The translations under genes were made by a program, and so were the position numbers. A stretch of DNA of 10,034 bases from VMCP01 sp964408945. GTDB taxonomy: Bacteria; Bacteroidota; Bacteroidia; NS11-12g; UBA955. Location: contig CAYPBJ010000045.1 of the NCBI GenBank assembly GCA_964408945.1, positions 1-10,034 of the forward strand, in the 5' to 3' direction. Of the stretch, positions 1 through 5,825 are shown piece after piece. A model generated the notes under the pieces. The model saw nothing but the letters and a program-made list of their open reading frames with translations. It did no database searches and was not told the origin of the DNA. Positions within the stretch are counted from its first letter, which is position 1, and every line of letters begins with the position of its first letter.

Positions 1-1
1 T

Positions 2-100
2 GATTTTAAAGGGAAAAAACATCCACAGAACAAAATCAGCAATATGGAAAATTTCAAGTTAAACATCTTTATTACTACTGATTTCAGTGATTTCAGCTAA
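2..100 (+). CDS. Possible C-terminal tail of a gene entering from the left
   Basis: Frame 2 is open from the window edge to a TAA at 98-100, giving a 32-residue tail ending in TDFSDFS. The tail is rich in Asn, Lys and Phe and matches no family I know. The last part holds a 9-bp in-frame tandem duplication (TGATTTCAG at 79-87 and 88-96), which makes the DFS-DFS ending. If real, the gene converges on the membrane protein ending at 116 with 15 bp between the stops. A second frame is also open over positions 3-60, so this call is weak and rests only on the open frame and its position. Confidence 0.3.
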   Translation, partial: DFKGKKHPQNKISNMENFKLNIFITTDFSDFS

Positions 101-115
101 AACAAATGTAACCAA

Positions 116-580
116 TTATACTGATTTTCCTTTATTTTCATTTCGCGGATTTTTAATTCTTGAATTTAGTGAAATGAGAAGAGAAATTAAGATAATTGAA
201 ATCACTACATTAATAAAACCTGGAATGATAGATTGCTCACCTTTGTATAATCCATTTCCGAAGCTACTGTCAGATGTTCTAAAGTCAAGATAAACGTAAT
301 AAGATATGGCGATTAGGATAAATACTGTAATTGATCTTTGATGTTTCAAGTTTGTCACTGATTGACCCATGAAAAATATCAGTCCACCAATGAAAATCTG
401 ATGAATATAAACCCATTTTAGGGCGTCTAAATAGTGTTCTGAGTTTAGGGTTGTGTCAGGGACTTTGAACTCCATCATGCTTGTTTGCAATCCTTTAGCA
501 AATAATGAAATTGAGAGTAAAACAAAGACAATGCCAATGCTACTCAAGATAATTTTGAAATTTGGGGTTAGAATTTTCAT
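116..580 (-). CDS. Four-helix integral membrane protein of unknown function
   Basis: A 154-residue protein with four predicted membrane helices at about residues 9-28, 56-74, 83-98 and 118-138. The loop between helices 3 and 4 is polar and carries the run DFRTSDSSFGNGLYKGEQS (about 99-117), the most family-like part. The C-terminal tail is basic (RIKNPRNENKGK), which suggests it lies in the cytoplasm. No catalytic motif is visible and I do not recognise the family with confidence. The ATG at 580-578 is preceded by TATTTTTG and exactly four bases (CCCC), so the message is probably leaderless and this start is well supported. It stands alone: the next gene on this strand starts at 1595, with decayed sequence between. 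Confidence 0.8.
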   Translation of the reverse strand: MKILTPNFKIILSSIGIVFVLLSISLFAKGLQTSMMEFKVPDTTLNSEHYLDALKWVYIHQIFIGGLIFFMGQSVTNLKHQRSITVFILIAISYYVYLDFRTSDSSFGNGLYKGEQSIIPGFINVVISIILISLLISLNSRIKNPRNENKGKSV

Positions 581-592
581 GGGGCAAAAATA
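581..592 (-). promoter_or_regulatory. -7 promoter element TATTTTTG, leaderless arrangement
   Basis: Read on the minus strand, TATTTTTG (592-585) matches the Bacteroidota -7 consensus TAnnTTTG. Four C residues follow and then the ATG of the membrane protein. Transcription would start at or next to the A of the ATG. No TTG -33 element is seen about 20 bp upstream. Confidence 0.55.
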
Positions 593-678
593 ATTTAGAG
601 TAAGAAATATTTATTTGGTTGATTACAGACTTATTAGAAAAGGATTACTGTTTTGTTATTTGAGAATGTCAATTTTAG

Positions 679-894
679 GTTCAGATTAACAAAAAAGTAT
701 CTAAATGGAAATATTGGGGACTTTTTGAGAATCTAGATTTGGTTGATGAAACTTTCGCTCAATTCAACCAATATATTACTGTTTTTGTTGGCTCTCAATT
801 TGTGGTCAAACTCAAATTTGCTTAGAAAGATTTAGAAGTTCCAGGAAGGAATGAGTACTGTTGGGGAGGCAAAGACGATAACAAGAGCCTGTAA
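679..894 (+). pseudogene. Decayed gene remnant ending in a SEC-C-like motif
   Basis: One frame reads as protein-like sequence from 679 to a TAG at 823-825 (KWKYWGLFENLDLVDETF, then FNQYITVFVGSQFV). The same frame then continues beyond the stop to TAA at 892-894. The second part contains PGRNEYCWGG, which resembles the start of the SEC-C zinc-binding motif (usually GRNDPCxCGSGKKYKKC). The second cysteine is missing and GSGKKYK is degraded to GGKDDNK. A one-base shift near 888 would bring a TGT codon into the place of the last cysteine. There is no ATG start, and a stop lies directly upstream at 676-678. Another open frame (594-689) might be the preceding part after a frameshift. I infer a dead gene with a C-terminal SEC-C domain; its main domain is not recognised. 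Confidence 0.42.
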
Positions 895-923
895 TGAGTT
901 TTTTACCCAAAACAATAGCTCTA

Positions 924-1595
924 TCATTTAAAATAATAAAGTACTGGTTCTAAATTGGCGATGATTTGCGTGTAAGGAGCAACTCTTAGTTCTTCATAAG
1001 TCTGGGCTCCTGTCAAAACCCCAATATTGTAGGCGCATCCTGCGGAAAATCCTTCGTAAAGATCGCTCACCGTGTCGCCAATTTTCATAACTTGGTGGGA
1101 GTAGTTGACTTTCGAAAGTTCCATTGCCTTATGAATCATGTGGGGGTGTGGTCTACCCATTTGTACCTCGTCAGAGGCAATGTAACCGTCAATCAAGTTG
1201 TCAAGGTTAAGAGTATTCACAATTACTGTTGCAATGCTTCTTTCAAATCCTGTATTTAAATAAATTTTGGTGTTTTTTCGTCGCATAGCCAAAAATAATT
1301 CCTGCGTGTGAGGCATTAATGAGATGTTGTTTTTATTGGAATACAATTCCGTTAGCTCATTGTTGAAATAGGATACCAGTTTTGAAATGATTTCTTGGTC
1401 AGACGGAGCACCAGAAATGGAACACAGGGTTTGAAATGCAGTGCCTTTTGGTATGCCCATGACCTTGTCGGCATCGGCTTTGGAAATGGTCAAATTTAAA
1501 ATATTTGACATGGCATTGATGGCCGCTTGTTGAACAAGTCCACCGTCATTGATGGTGGTCCCAGCCATATCTAGGACTGCTAATTTTAGTTGCAT
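924..1595 (-). CDS. Phosphonatase-like HAD-superfamily hydrolase
   Basis: A 223-residue HAD hydrolase resembling phosphonoacetaldehyde hydrolase. HAD motif I is DMAGTT (residues 9-14; nucleophile Asp9, with the Ala typical of phosphonatases two residues later). Motif II is LNTGF with Thr115. GRPHPHM follows, with Arg148. Motif IV is GDTVSD with Asp174 and Asp178. A cap between motifs I and II contains MGIPK with Lys50, where phosphonatase has MGxxK with its Schiff-base lysine. The full set suggests an active enzyme cleaving a C-P or phosphate-ester bond; the exact substrate is open. No phosphonate transport or catabolism genes are nearby. An in-frame TTG at 1601 is an alternative start, but it falls inside a near-match -7 element (TTCTTTTG, 1606-1599), so the ATG at 1595 is preferred. 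The gene stands alone among decayed sequence. Confidence 0.85.
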   Translation of the reverse strand: MQLKLAVLDMAGTTINDGGLVQQAAINAMSNILNLTISKADADKVMGIPKGTAFQTLCSISGAPSDQEIISKLVSYFNNELTELYSNKNNISLMPHTQELFLAMRRKNTKIYLNTGFERSIATVIVNTLNLDNLIDGYIASDEVQMGRPHPHMIHKAMELSKVNYSHQVMKIGDTVSDLYEGFSAGCAYNIGVLTGAQTYEELRVAPYTQIIANLEPVLYYFK

Positions 1596-1930
1596 GTTCA
1601 AAAGAACTGTTGCAATTGAATTTGAATGTTAAGCACTTATTAAATATTTAATTTTGTGTGGTTATCATATTGTTACAGGGCGGAATTTGGTTGGTCGGAT
1701 TCATGAATTTTGGTTGAACTTTCATAGTAAAATTTCGGGATTGCCTAGATGGGCATATGTTTCCACTGTTATTTTATGGCTTCTGCCTCTGGGAACAATT
1801 TAGTCTTCCGTTTTCTTGTACTTTGTAGTGACAAGGAAAAATATCCCCCAGAAAAATATCCCCCGAAAAATCAAATGAATTGAAAAGAATGGCTGCTTAA
1901 GGCGGGGACAATGCTTGGCAGTTCCAAGAC
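1596..1930. other. Long gene-poor region, upstream part
   Basis: No intact gene is visible between the HAD gene and the glycosidase remnant. One plus-strand frame is open at 1633-1803 without an ATG and has a hydrophobic end (LPRWAYVSTVILWLLPLG). It could be a fragment of a membrane protein, but no family is recognised. A 15-bp unit, GAAAAATATCCCCC plus A or G, is duplicated in tandem at 1836-1865. The first few bases upstream of 1595 hold the presumed promoter of the HAD gene (TTCTTTTG at 1606-1599, three bases before ATG), a one-mismatch version of TAnnTTTG. Confidence 0.5.
1836..1865. repeat. 15-bp tandem duplication
   Basis: Two adjacent copies of GAAAAATATCCCCC followed by A (1836-1850) or G (1851-1865), identical at 14 of 15 positions. 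They lie in non-coding or decayed sequence. The likely origin is replication slippage; no function is implied. Confidence 0.8.
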
Positions 1931-2127
1931 ATTATTGAGTCAGTCTTTGAAAGAGAGTGATTAGAAATTGACGTTGAATCTTGTAATTTTTTCATTGTTA
2001 TTCAGAGGTTACAAAGTGGGCTGAGGCATATAAAGATCGATTTGGTTTGGTATATTTAGATTTTACCACACAAAGAAGAATATTGAAAGACTCTGGTAGA
2101 TGGTGGAAACGCCATTTATGCAGTTAA
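1930..2127 (+). pseudogene. C-terminal remnant of a family 1 glycoside hydrolase (beta-glucosidase type)
   Basis: The frame at 2014-2127 encodes the hallmark C-terminal block of GH1 enzymes: KWAEAY, then RFGLVYLDF, TTQRR and KDSGRWW, ending at TAA 2125-2127. In intact family members this reads roughly FEWAEGY..RFGLVYVD..TQKR..KDS..WY. Upstream, decayed traces of the preceding block can be followed: IESVFERE then a stop, then EIDV (compare EGIDVRGYFHWS), and after a frameshift FFHCYS in place of FHWSLLDN. The active-site part of the barrel is absent. This is the tail of a once longer gene of about 450 residues, now broken by stops and indels. The terminator-like hairpin at 2149-2177 is probably what remains of its 3' end. 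Confidence 0.75.
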
Positions 2128-2148
2128 TCATTATTTTCTATTATATAC

Positions 2149-2177
2149 AAATCGAATATCGAGGTTTCGATTTTTTT
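2149..2177 (+). terminator. Terminator-like hairpin behind the GH1 remnant
   Basis: The arms AAATCGAA (2149-2156) and TTCGATTT (2166-2173) form an 8-bp stem with a 9-base loop, and T residues continue to 2177. It sits 21 bp after the stop of the glycosidase remnant and 16 bp before the next ATG, so it probably belongs to the dead gene. Confidence 0.5.
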
Positions 2178-2193
2178 ATTTATCTTGCTTTTT

Positions 2194-2604
2194 ATGAAAA
2201 AGATAATTTTAACAATTGGTGTAATTTTTGGAGTCAGTGGCTTGTATGCTCAAGGCATTGCTCCAAGCAAGGTAAATGCTAAAGCTCCGAGTCAATCAAC
2301 GCCTGATTCCAAAGGCATGGCAGTGCCAGCGGCTGCTGCTAGTTCTAACTCCGGAAGTTTAAATCAATCTGAAGGCAAGGTTAATCCAGCATCTTCTACA
2401 AAGCAGTCATCTGCTGGCAAGATTGGTGCTTCTACCTCACAAGCTGCCTCAGCTAACAAGTCAAACGCTGTTGGTCCCAATAAAGGGGGGCAGTCAACTT
2501 CAGATCCTTCTGGAGCTCCCAAATCTGGAACCATCCAAAAAGGAACTGCCCCAAAATCTGGCACAGCTCCTGCAACTGGCGGTTCTACGAATAAAGGCAA
2601 CTGA
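2194..2604 (+). CDS. Secreted basic low-complexity protein of unknown function
   Basis: A 136-residue protein with a clear signal peptide (MKKIILTIGVIFGVSGLYAQ; cleavage probably after YAQ, residues 18-20). The mature part is almost wholly Ala, Ser, Gly, Pro, Thr, Asn and Lys. It has no Cys, Trp, Tyr, Phe, His or Arg, and 12 Lys against three acidic residues (D38, E60, D104). It should be an unfolded, positively charged exported chain. APKSGT occurs twice (108-113 and 119-124). No domain or sorting tail is recognised. An upstream in-frame TTG at 2185 is an alternative start; the ATG at 2194 begins a standard signal peptide and is preferred. The leader resembles that of the gene at 5271. The reverse-strand open frame in this region (2364-2600) is a composition artefact. 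Confidence 0.72.
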   Translation: MKKIILTIGVIFGVSGLYAQGIAPSKVNAKAPSQSTPDSKGMAVPAAAASSNSGSLNQSEGKVNPASSTKQSSAGKIGASTSQAASANKSNAVGPNKGGQSTSDPSGAPKSGTIQKGTAPKSGTAPATGGSTNKGN

Positions 2605-2624
2605 TAAAATTTATATACTCAACC

Positions 2625-2674
2625 AAAGCCTGGCTCAATCACAGATTAAAAACTTTGATTGTTCCAGGCTTTTT
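2625..2674 (+). terminator. Rho-independent terminator between convergent genes
   Basis: The arms AAAGCCTGG (2625-2633) and CCAGGCTTT (2664-2672) pair perfectly. After a two-base mismatch the stem continues with CAATCA (2636-2641) against TGATTG (2656-2661), closing a 14-base loop. T residues follow. It serves the gene ending at 2604 and ends 11 bp before the stop of the dioxygenase on the other strand, which it may also help to terminate. Confidence 0.7.
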
Positions 2675-2684
2675 GCTTTTTATG

Positions 2685-3578
2685 TTATCCTATTTTAACG
2701 CTGGTCATTGTTAATGCTCCTGCAATAGGTTTATCATTAAATAATTGGATGGTATCTGTCTTTTCTTTTAGAGCTAAAGTGTAAAGAAGTGGCATGTAAT
2801 GCTCTGGAGAGGGAACAGCCAATTTGAATGCAGAGCCTTGTTTGGAGTATTCTAACAAGGGTTTATGGTTGTCATTTTGTATGTACTCTTTCATTTTTGA
2901 ATCGGCTTCGAGGGCCCAATCAAAAGCAAACGATTCATTTAAACGTTGCCAAGCAACCAACCCAAGGTTATGTACCATATTGCCACTACCAATAATTAAA
3001 ATTCCCTTATTTCTGAAGTCAGACAGTTGTTGTGCAAGGTCGTAATGGTACTGAGGTGCTTGGGTATAATCTAAACTCATTTGAACCACAGGCACATCTG
3101 CATTGGGATAAAGATGTTTGATGACGCTCCAAGAGCCGTGATCCAATCCCCATTTTTCGTCTAATTGAACCTCGGTTTTACTTATCATATTTTTAGTCTC
3201 TTTGGCTAATTCCGTACTGCCCGGTGCTGGATATTGCACATCGAATAACTCTTTCGGAAATCCACCAAAATCATGAATGGTCCTGGGGTTTTCCATGGCC
3301 GTCACTTGAGTTCCTCTGGTTTCCCAATGTGCGGAGATTACCAAAATTGCCCGTGGTTTTGGTATTGTTAACGCAATCTCTCGGAAGCCTCTAACAAATT
3401 CATTTTCTTCTATGGCATTCATGGGACTTCCATGTCCCAAGAAAAGCACTGGCATTTTCTGGGAATGATAAAGCTGAGAAGTCGTTTTCTCTAATTCGGT
3501 CAATTTCATATATGCAGCAGTTAAAGGTGTTGCAACTAACAACGGTGCAAGGGTTTTTAGAAATGTTTTTCTTTGCAT
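2685..3578 (-). CDS. ygiD: YgiD/LigB-type extradiol dioxygenase (4,5-DOPA dioxygenase family)
   Basis: A 297-residue member of the class III extradiol ring-cleavage dioxygenases, closely like E. coli YgiD along its whole length. Family blocks in order: FLGHGSPMNAI (47-56), SAHWETRGT (82-90), TIHDFGGFP (100-108), YPAPGS (116-121), DHGSW (146-150), GSGNMVHN (197-204) and PEHYMPLLY (258-266). His49, His84 and His260 are the likely metal ligands; His203 is also conserved and His147 lies near the active site. Family members cleave catechols such as DOPA; the natural substrate here is unknown. Compared with YgiD it has about 27 extra residues at the N-terminus: QRKTFLK followed by a hydrophobic stretch. 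This looks like a Tat signal with RK in place of RR and suggests export to the periplasm. A TATATTTG -7 element (3603-3596) lies 17 bp upstream inside a palindrome. Confidence 0.9.
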   Translation of the reverse strand: MQRKTFLKTLAPLLVATPLTAAYMKLTELEKTTSQLYHSQKMPVLFLGHGSPMNAIEENEFVRGFREIALTIPKPRAILVISAHWETRGTQVTAMENPRTIHDFGGFPKELFDVQYPAPGSTELAKETKNMISKTEVQLDEKWGLDHGSWSVIKHLYPNADVPVVQMSLDYTQAPQYHYDLAQQLSDFRNKGILIIGSGNMVHNLGLVAWQRLNESFAFDWALEADSKMKEYIQNDNHKPLLEYSKQGSAFKLAVPSPEHYMPLLYTLALKEKTDTIQLFNDKPIAGALTMTSVKIG

Positions 3579-3582
3579 GTTG

Positions 3583-3602
3583 ATATTTGTTTGAACAAAT
3601 AT
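3583..3602. promoter_or_regulatory. 20-bp palindrome between divergent genes, candidate operator
   Basis: ATATTTGTT (3583-3591) and AACAAATAT (3594-3602) are perfect inverted repeats around a TG spacer. The site lies in the 57-bp gap between the dioxygenase and the acetyltransferase operon. It covers the dioxygenase -7 element TATATTTG (minus strand, 3603-3596), so a dimeric repressor bound here would block that promoter. No regulator gene is adjacent. Confidence 0.5.
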
Positions 3603-3623
3603 AATTGTTTATTTGGAATTAAT

Positions 3624-3635
3624 TAGCTTTGATAG
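3624..3635 (+). promoter_or_regulatory. -7 promoter element TAGCTTTG, leaderless arrangement
   Basis: TAGCTTTG (3624-3631) matches TAnnTTTG and is followed by ATAG and then the ATG at 3636. The four-base spacing places the transcription start at the start codon. A TTG at 3605-3607 lies 16 bp upstream, shorter than the usual spacing of about 20. Confidence 0.55.
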
Positions 3636-4181
3636 ATGAAAGTTCACTGGCCAATGGAATTTCCCGTGATTGAATCTTCTCGGTTGAAATTCATTCAACT
3701 TACACCAAATCATTTGCCTGAACTGGTTTTGAAATGCAACGATTTCGATATTTCGAAGCAGACCTATAATTTGCCGTTTCCTTACACGATGGGGTTTGCC
3801 GAGAGTAGATTGTCAATGATTCAAGAGAAATTCTTGGAGAAAACAGGAATTGTTTGGCTGTTAATATCCCCAGAAAATCAACAAATAGTGGGTGAGATTG
3901 GACTTCATGTTAGGACTGAAAGTCAGTATTTTGAAGTGGGATATTGGATCTCAAAAGATGCTTGGGGCGCGGGATATGCAACAGAGGCATTGATGAGGGT
4001 GTTAGAATATTCAAGAATGGATTTGAAATGGGCAAGGGTTTACGGTACTTGCTTTGTTGACAATTTAGCCTCAGGCAAGGTGATGGAAAAAGCGGGTATG
4101 ATCAGAGAACAAGAGATAGGATTAAGCAAAAATCAACAAGGTGAGGAGAAGGGCCTTTTGAAATACAGTTATTTTATTTGA
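3636..4181 (+). CDS. RimJ/RimL-type GNAT N-acetyltransferase
   Basis: A 181-residue acetyl-CoA-dependent N-acetyltransferase of the RimJ/RimL branch of the GNAT fold. The N-terminus ESSRLKFIQLTPNHLPEL (13-30) is the usual opening strand and helix. EVGYWISKDAWGAGYATEAL (100-119) is motif A with the pyrophosphate-binding loop W110-G-A-G-Y-A115. DNLASGKVMEKAGM (142-155) is motif B, with Asn143 and Ser146 in the usual DNxxS pattern. The acceptor may be a protein N-terminus, an antibiotic or a small amine and cannot be told. It is the first gene of an operon: DoxX follows after 12 bp and a second GNAT gene 8 bp after that. Transcription probably starts at the ATG itself. An internal Met at residue 7 is a less likely start because it would lose this promoter fit. 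Confidence 0.88.
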   Translation: MKVHWPMEFPVIESSRLKFIQLTPNHLPELVLKCNDFDISKQTYNLPFPYTMGFAESRLSMIQEKFLEKTGIVWLLISPENQQIVGEIGLHVRTESQYFEVGYWISKDAWGAGYATEALMRVLEYSRMDLKWARVYGTCFVDNLASGKVMEKAGMIREQEIGLSKNQQGEEKGLLKYSYFI

Positions 4182-4193
4182 TATTTGGGGGCA

Positions 4194-4613
4194 ATGAAAT
4201 TCAAGCTTTTTCAAAACAAAGGCCCTTTGGAGCACGATTGGTTTCTATTTATGGTGAGGCTGCCCGCTTCTTTATTTATGATGACGCACGGATTTCATAA
4301 ATTGGAAAAATTATTAGCAGGCGGGGATATTAAATTTTATGACTTTTTGGGATTGGGACCTCAAATTTCGCTAGTGCTTTGCATTATAGGTGAGTTCGTA
4401 GCTCCAATCTTTGTTATTTTGGGATATCAATTTCGTTGGGCTTGCTATTTGGTTGTCTTCACCATGTTTGTTGCGGCTTATGGTGCCCATTTTGGCCAAC
4501 CCTTTTCCGAAAAAGAACACTCTATGCTTTACTTTTTGCTGTTTTTATTGATAAAGCAAACGGGTCCAGGGAAATTTAGCTTAGAATATTTTTTAAAATC
4601 GCGCAAGGCATAG
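4194..4613 (+). CDS. DoxX family membrane protein
   Basis: A 139-residue integral membrane protein of the DoxX family with four helices at about residues 17-34, 56-77, 82-98 and 109-121. Typical residues are visible: Arg22 in the first helix, MMTHGFHKL (29-37), Glu67 before a Pro, G77..R81, and a Met and His near the end of helix 3 (M91, H99). DoxX proteins are linked to membrane redox work and oxidative-stress protection in some bacteria; the role here is unknown. The start is set at the ATG at 4194, directly after a G-rich run (GGGGGCA). A TTG at 4185 would lengthen it by three residues. It lies 12 bp after one acetyltransferase gene and 8 bp before another, so it is almost certainly co-transcribed with both. 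Confidence 0.88.
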   Translation: MKFKLFQNKGPLEHDWFLFMVRLPASLFMMTHGFHKLEKLLAGGDIKFYDFLGLGPQISLVLCIIGEFVAPIFVILGYQFRWACYLVVFTMFVAAYGAHFGQPFSEKEHSMLYFLLFLLIKQTGPGKFSLEYFLKSRKA

Positions 4614-4621
4614 CATTAAAT

Positions 4622-5140
4622 ATGCTCATTAGAAGAGGAACTGAGAAAGATGCGGTATTGCTGCATCAAATAGGAGTAAAGACCTTCGACGATACCTTTG
4701 GGGGCACCTGCACCAAGGAAGATATGAAATACGTATTGAATGAATTTTTTTGCTTGGATCAATGCAAGAAAGATCTCAGCGATGAAAATGATTTTTTCTT
4801 CTTTTTGGAGGATAATAACACGGTGAAGGGCTACATGCGAATCAACTCATTGCATGCGGCACCTGTAACGGAATGGTTGGATAAAAAATGCGTGGAGCTG
4901 GTCAGGTTGTATGTTTTGAAGGAATACCACGGAATCGGTGTTGCCAACGATCTCATGAATTTTGCTGTGAATTTTGCGGTAGATAGCGGATTTGAGCGTA
5001 TGTATTTGTCGGTATGGGAATATAATTTCAGGGCACGCGGATTTTACGAAAAACACGGCTTTAAAAACAGTGGAATAAAAAATGATTTTCCGTTGGGTAA
5101 AACACCGCAAACAGATTATTGGTTTGTACGGGATTTGTGA
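4622..5140 (+). CDS. PaiA-like GNAT N-acetyltransferase
   Basis: A 172-residue GNAT enzyme that resembles Bacillus PaiA, a polyamine N-acetyltransferase of the same length. Shared features are the opening TFDDTFGG (21-28), the beta-4/motif A region ELVRLYVLKEYHGIGVAND (92-110), VWEYN (131-135), FYEKHGF (141-147) and the closing QTDYW (163-167) near the C-terminus. In the acetyl-CoA loop the first position is Glu101 where Gln or Arg is usual (ExxGxGxA), a small deviation. Substrate could be spermidine or another amine; this is family inference only. It is the third gene of the operon, starting 8 bp after DoxX. No strong terminator is seen behind it in the 130 bp before the next gene. Confidence 0.85.
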   Translation: MLIRRGTEKDAVLLHQIGVKTFDDTFGGTCTKEDMKYVLNEFFCLDQCKKDLSDENDFFFFLEDNNTVKGYMRINSLHAAPVTEWLDKKCVELVRLYVLKEYHGIGVANDLMNFAVNFAVDSGFERMYLSVWEYNFRARGFYEKHGFKNSGIKNDFPLGKTPQTDYWFVRDL

Positions 5141-5248
5141 TTTATTTTCTGACATTACTTTGATAAAACTAGTGCGTTTGTAAATAATTTGCACCAACAG
5201 TAAAAGGATGGTTTTTGATTTAAGGGCCTGATTTTTATTTAATTAACT

Positions 5249-5256
5249 TGCCTTTG
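5249..5256 (+). promoter_or_regulatory. Weak -7-like element TGCCTTTG
   Basis: TGCCTTTG matches TAnnTTTG at all but one fixed position and lies 14 bp before the ATG at 5271. A CTG at 5228-5230 is a poor -33 candidate 18 bp upstream. It is the best promoter candidate for the DUF1566 gene, but weak. Confidence 0.3.
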
Positions 5257-5270
5257 TAAAATTAAACTAC

Positions 5271-5735
5271 ATGAAAAAATTATTATTTACAATTGGCATG
5301 TTGGTAGTGGGATCCACTGCCTTCTCTCAGGCTTCTAGCAATGCAAGTGCAATGGGACAAGCTAAGTCAGCGAACTCTAAAGGTGAATCTACACAAACTT
5401 ATGAATTTGTTTATTCAGAGGGTAAGAGAGTTGAAGTTTACAACCAAGATTTAGACGGTGGTAAGCAAATGACTTGGGATGCAGCCGTTCAACAATGCAA
5501 AAACCTCGGTGATGGATGGAGAATGCCCAATATGCATGAATTATTTTCTATGGTAATTCAATTGAAAGACAAGGGAAAAGGAAATTTCTATCCTGGTGTT
5601 TATTGGACAGGGGAGACATACCGTGGCAGTTGGTGTTGGGCAGTAGATTTCGGAAGCAGAGACAACAACAGCTATTGCCAATTTTTCGATAAGACTACTA
5701 AGTTCATTGTACGCCCTGTACGTACAATGCAATAA
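5271..5735 (+). CDS. Secreted DUF1566/Lcl-type protein
   Basis: A 154-residue exported protein. The signal peptide is MKKLLFTIGMLVVGSTAFSQ, cleaved around residues 19-21; there is no lipobox cysteine. A low-complexity Ser/Ala/Asn/Lys linker (21-42) follows, then a DUF1566 (Lcl C-terminal) domain at about 67-151. Recognisable parts are MTWDAAVQQCKNLGDGWRMP (67-86), YWTGETY (111-117), WCWAVDFGS (121-129) and the closing FIVRPVR (145-151). Cys76, Cys122 and Cys136 may form a disulphide outside the cytoplasm. The fold is C-type-lectin-like and members are cell-surface or secreted, usually of unknown ligand. Leader and linker resemble the protein at 2194. A strong hairpin terminator follows. A perfect 9-bp inverted repeat (5705-5713 and 5721-5729) lies in the last codons. 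Confidence 0.85.
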   Translation: MKKLLFTIGMLVVGSTAFSQASSNASAMGQAKSANSKGESTQTYEFVYSEGKRVEVYNQDLDGGKQMTWDAAVQQCKNLGDGWRMPNMHELFSMVIQLKDKGKGNFYPGVYWTGETYRGSWCWAVDFGSRDNNSYCQFFDKTTKFIVRPVRTMQ

Positions 5736-5755
5736 TTAAAATTGTTTTGTAATAT

Positions 5756-5785
5756 AAAAACCTCACAGAGATGTGAGGTTTTTTT
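5756..5785. terminator. Bidirectional rho-independent terminator
   Basis: AAAAACCTCACA (5756-5767) pairs perfectly with TGTGAGGTTTTT (5772-5783) around a GAGA loop. A T-run follows to 5785 on the plus strand, and on the minus strand the A-run gives the U-tract. It ends both the DUF1566 gene (stop at 5735) and the propeller gene (stop at 5826). Confidence 0.9.
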
Positions 5786-5825
5786 GTTATATCATATTTA
5801 AAGTTGTTAATGTCCCTAATCAGAG

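Noticed and set aside
1836..1865. Tandem repeat as the start of a CRISPR array or iteron set
   Set aside because: There are only two copies, directly adjacent, with no spacers and no cas or replication gene nearby.
2100..2282. 60-residue open frame on the plus strand overlapping the GH1 remnant and the secreted protein
   Set aside because: It runs in a different frame across the remnant's stop, the hairpin and the signal peptide of the gene at 2194, and shows no protein features.
2364..2600. 78-residue reverse-strand frame rich in Pro, Val and acidic residues
   Set aside because: It is the mirror of the low-complexity Ala/Ser/Gly/Lys coding sequence, has no promoter or start support and resembles no family.
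4847..5197. 116-residue reverse-strand frame over the PaiA-like gene
   Set aside because: The plus strand carries a clear GNAT enzyme with conserved motifs; the reverse frame is basic and Cys/His-scattered without pattern.
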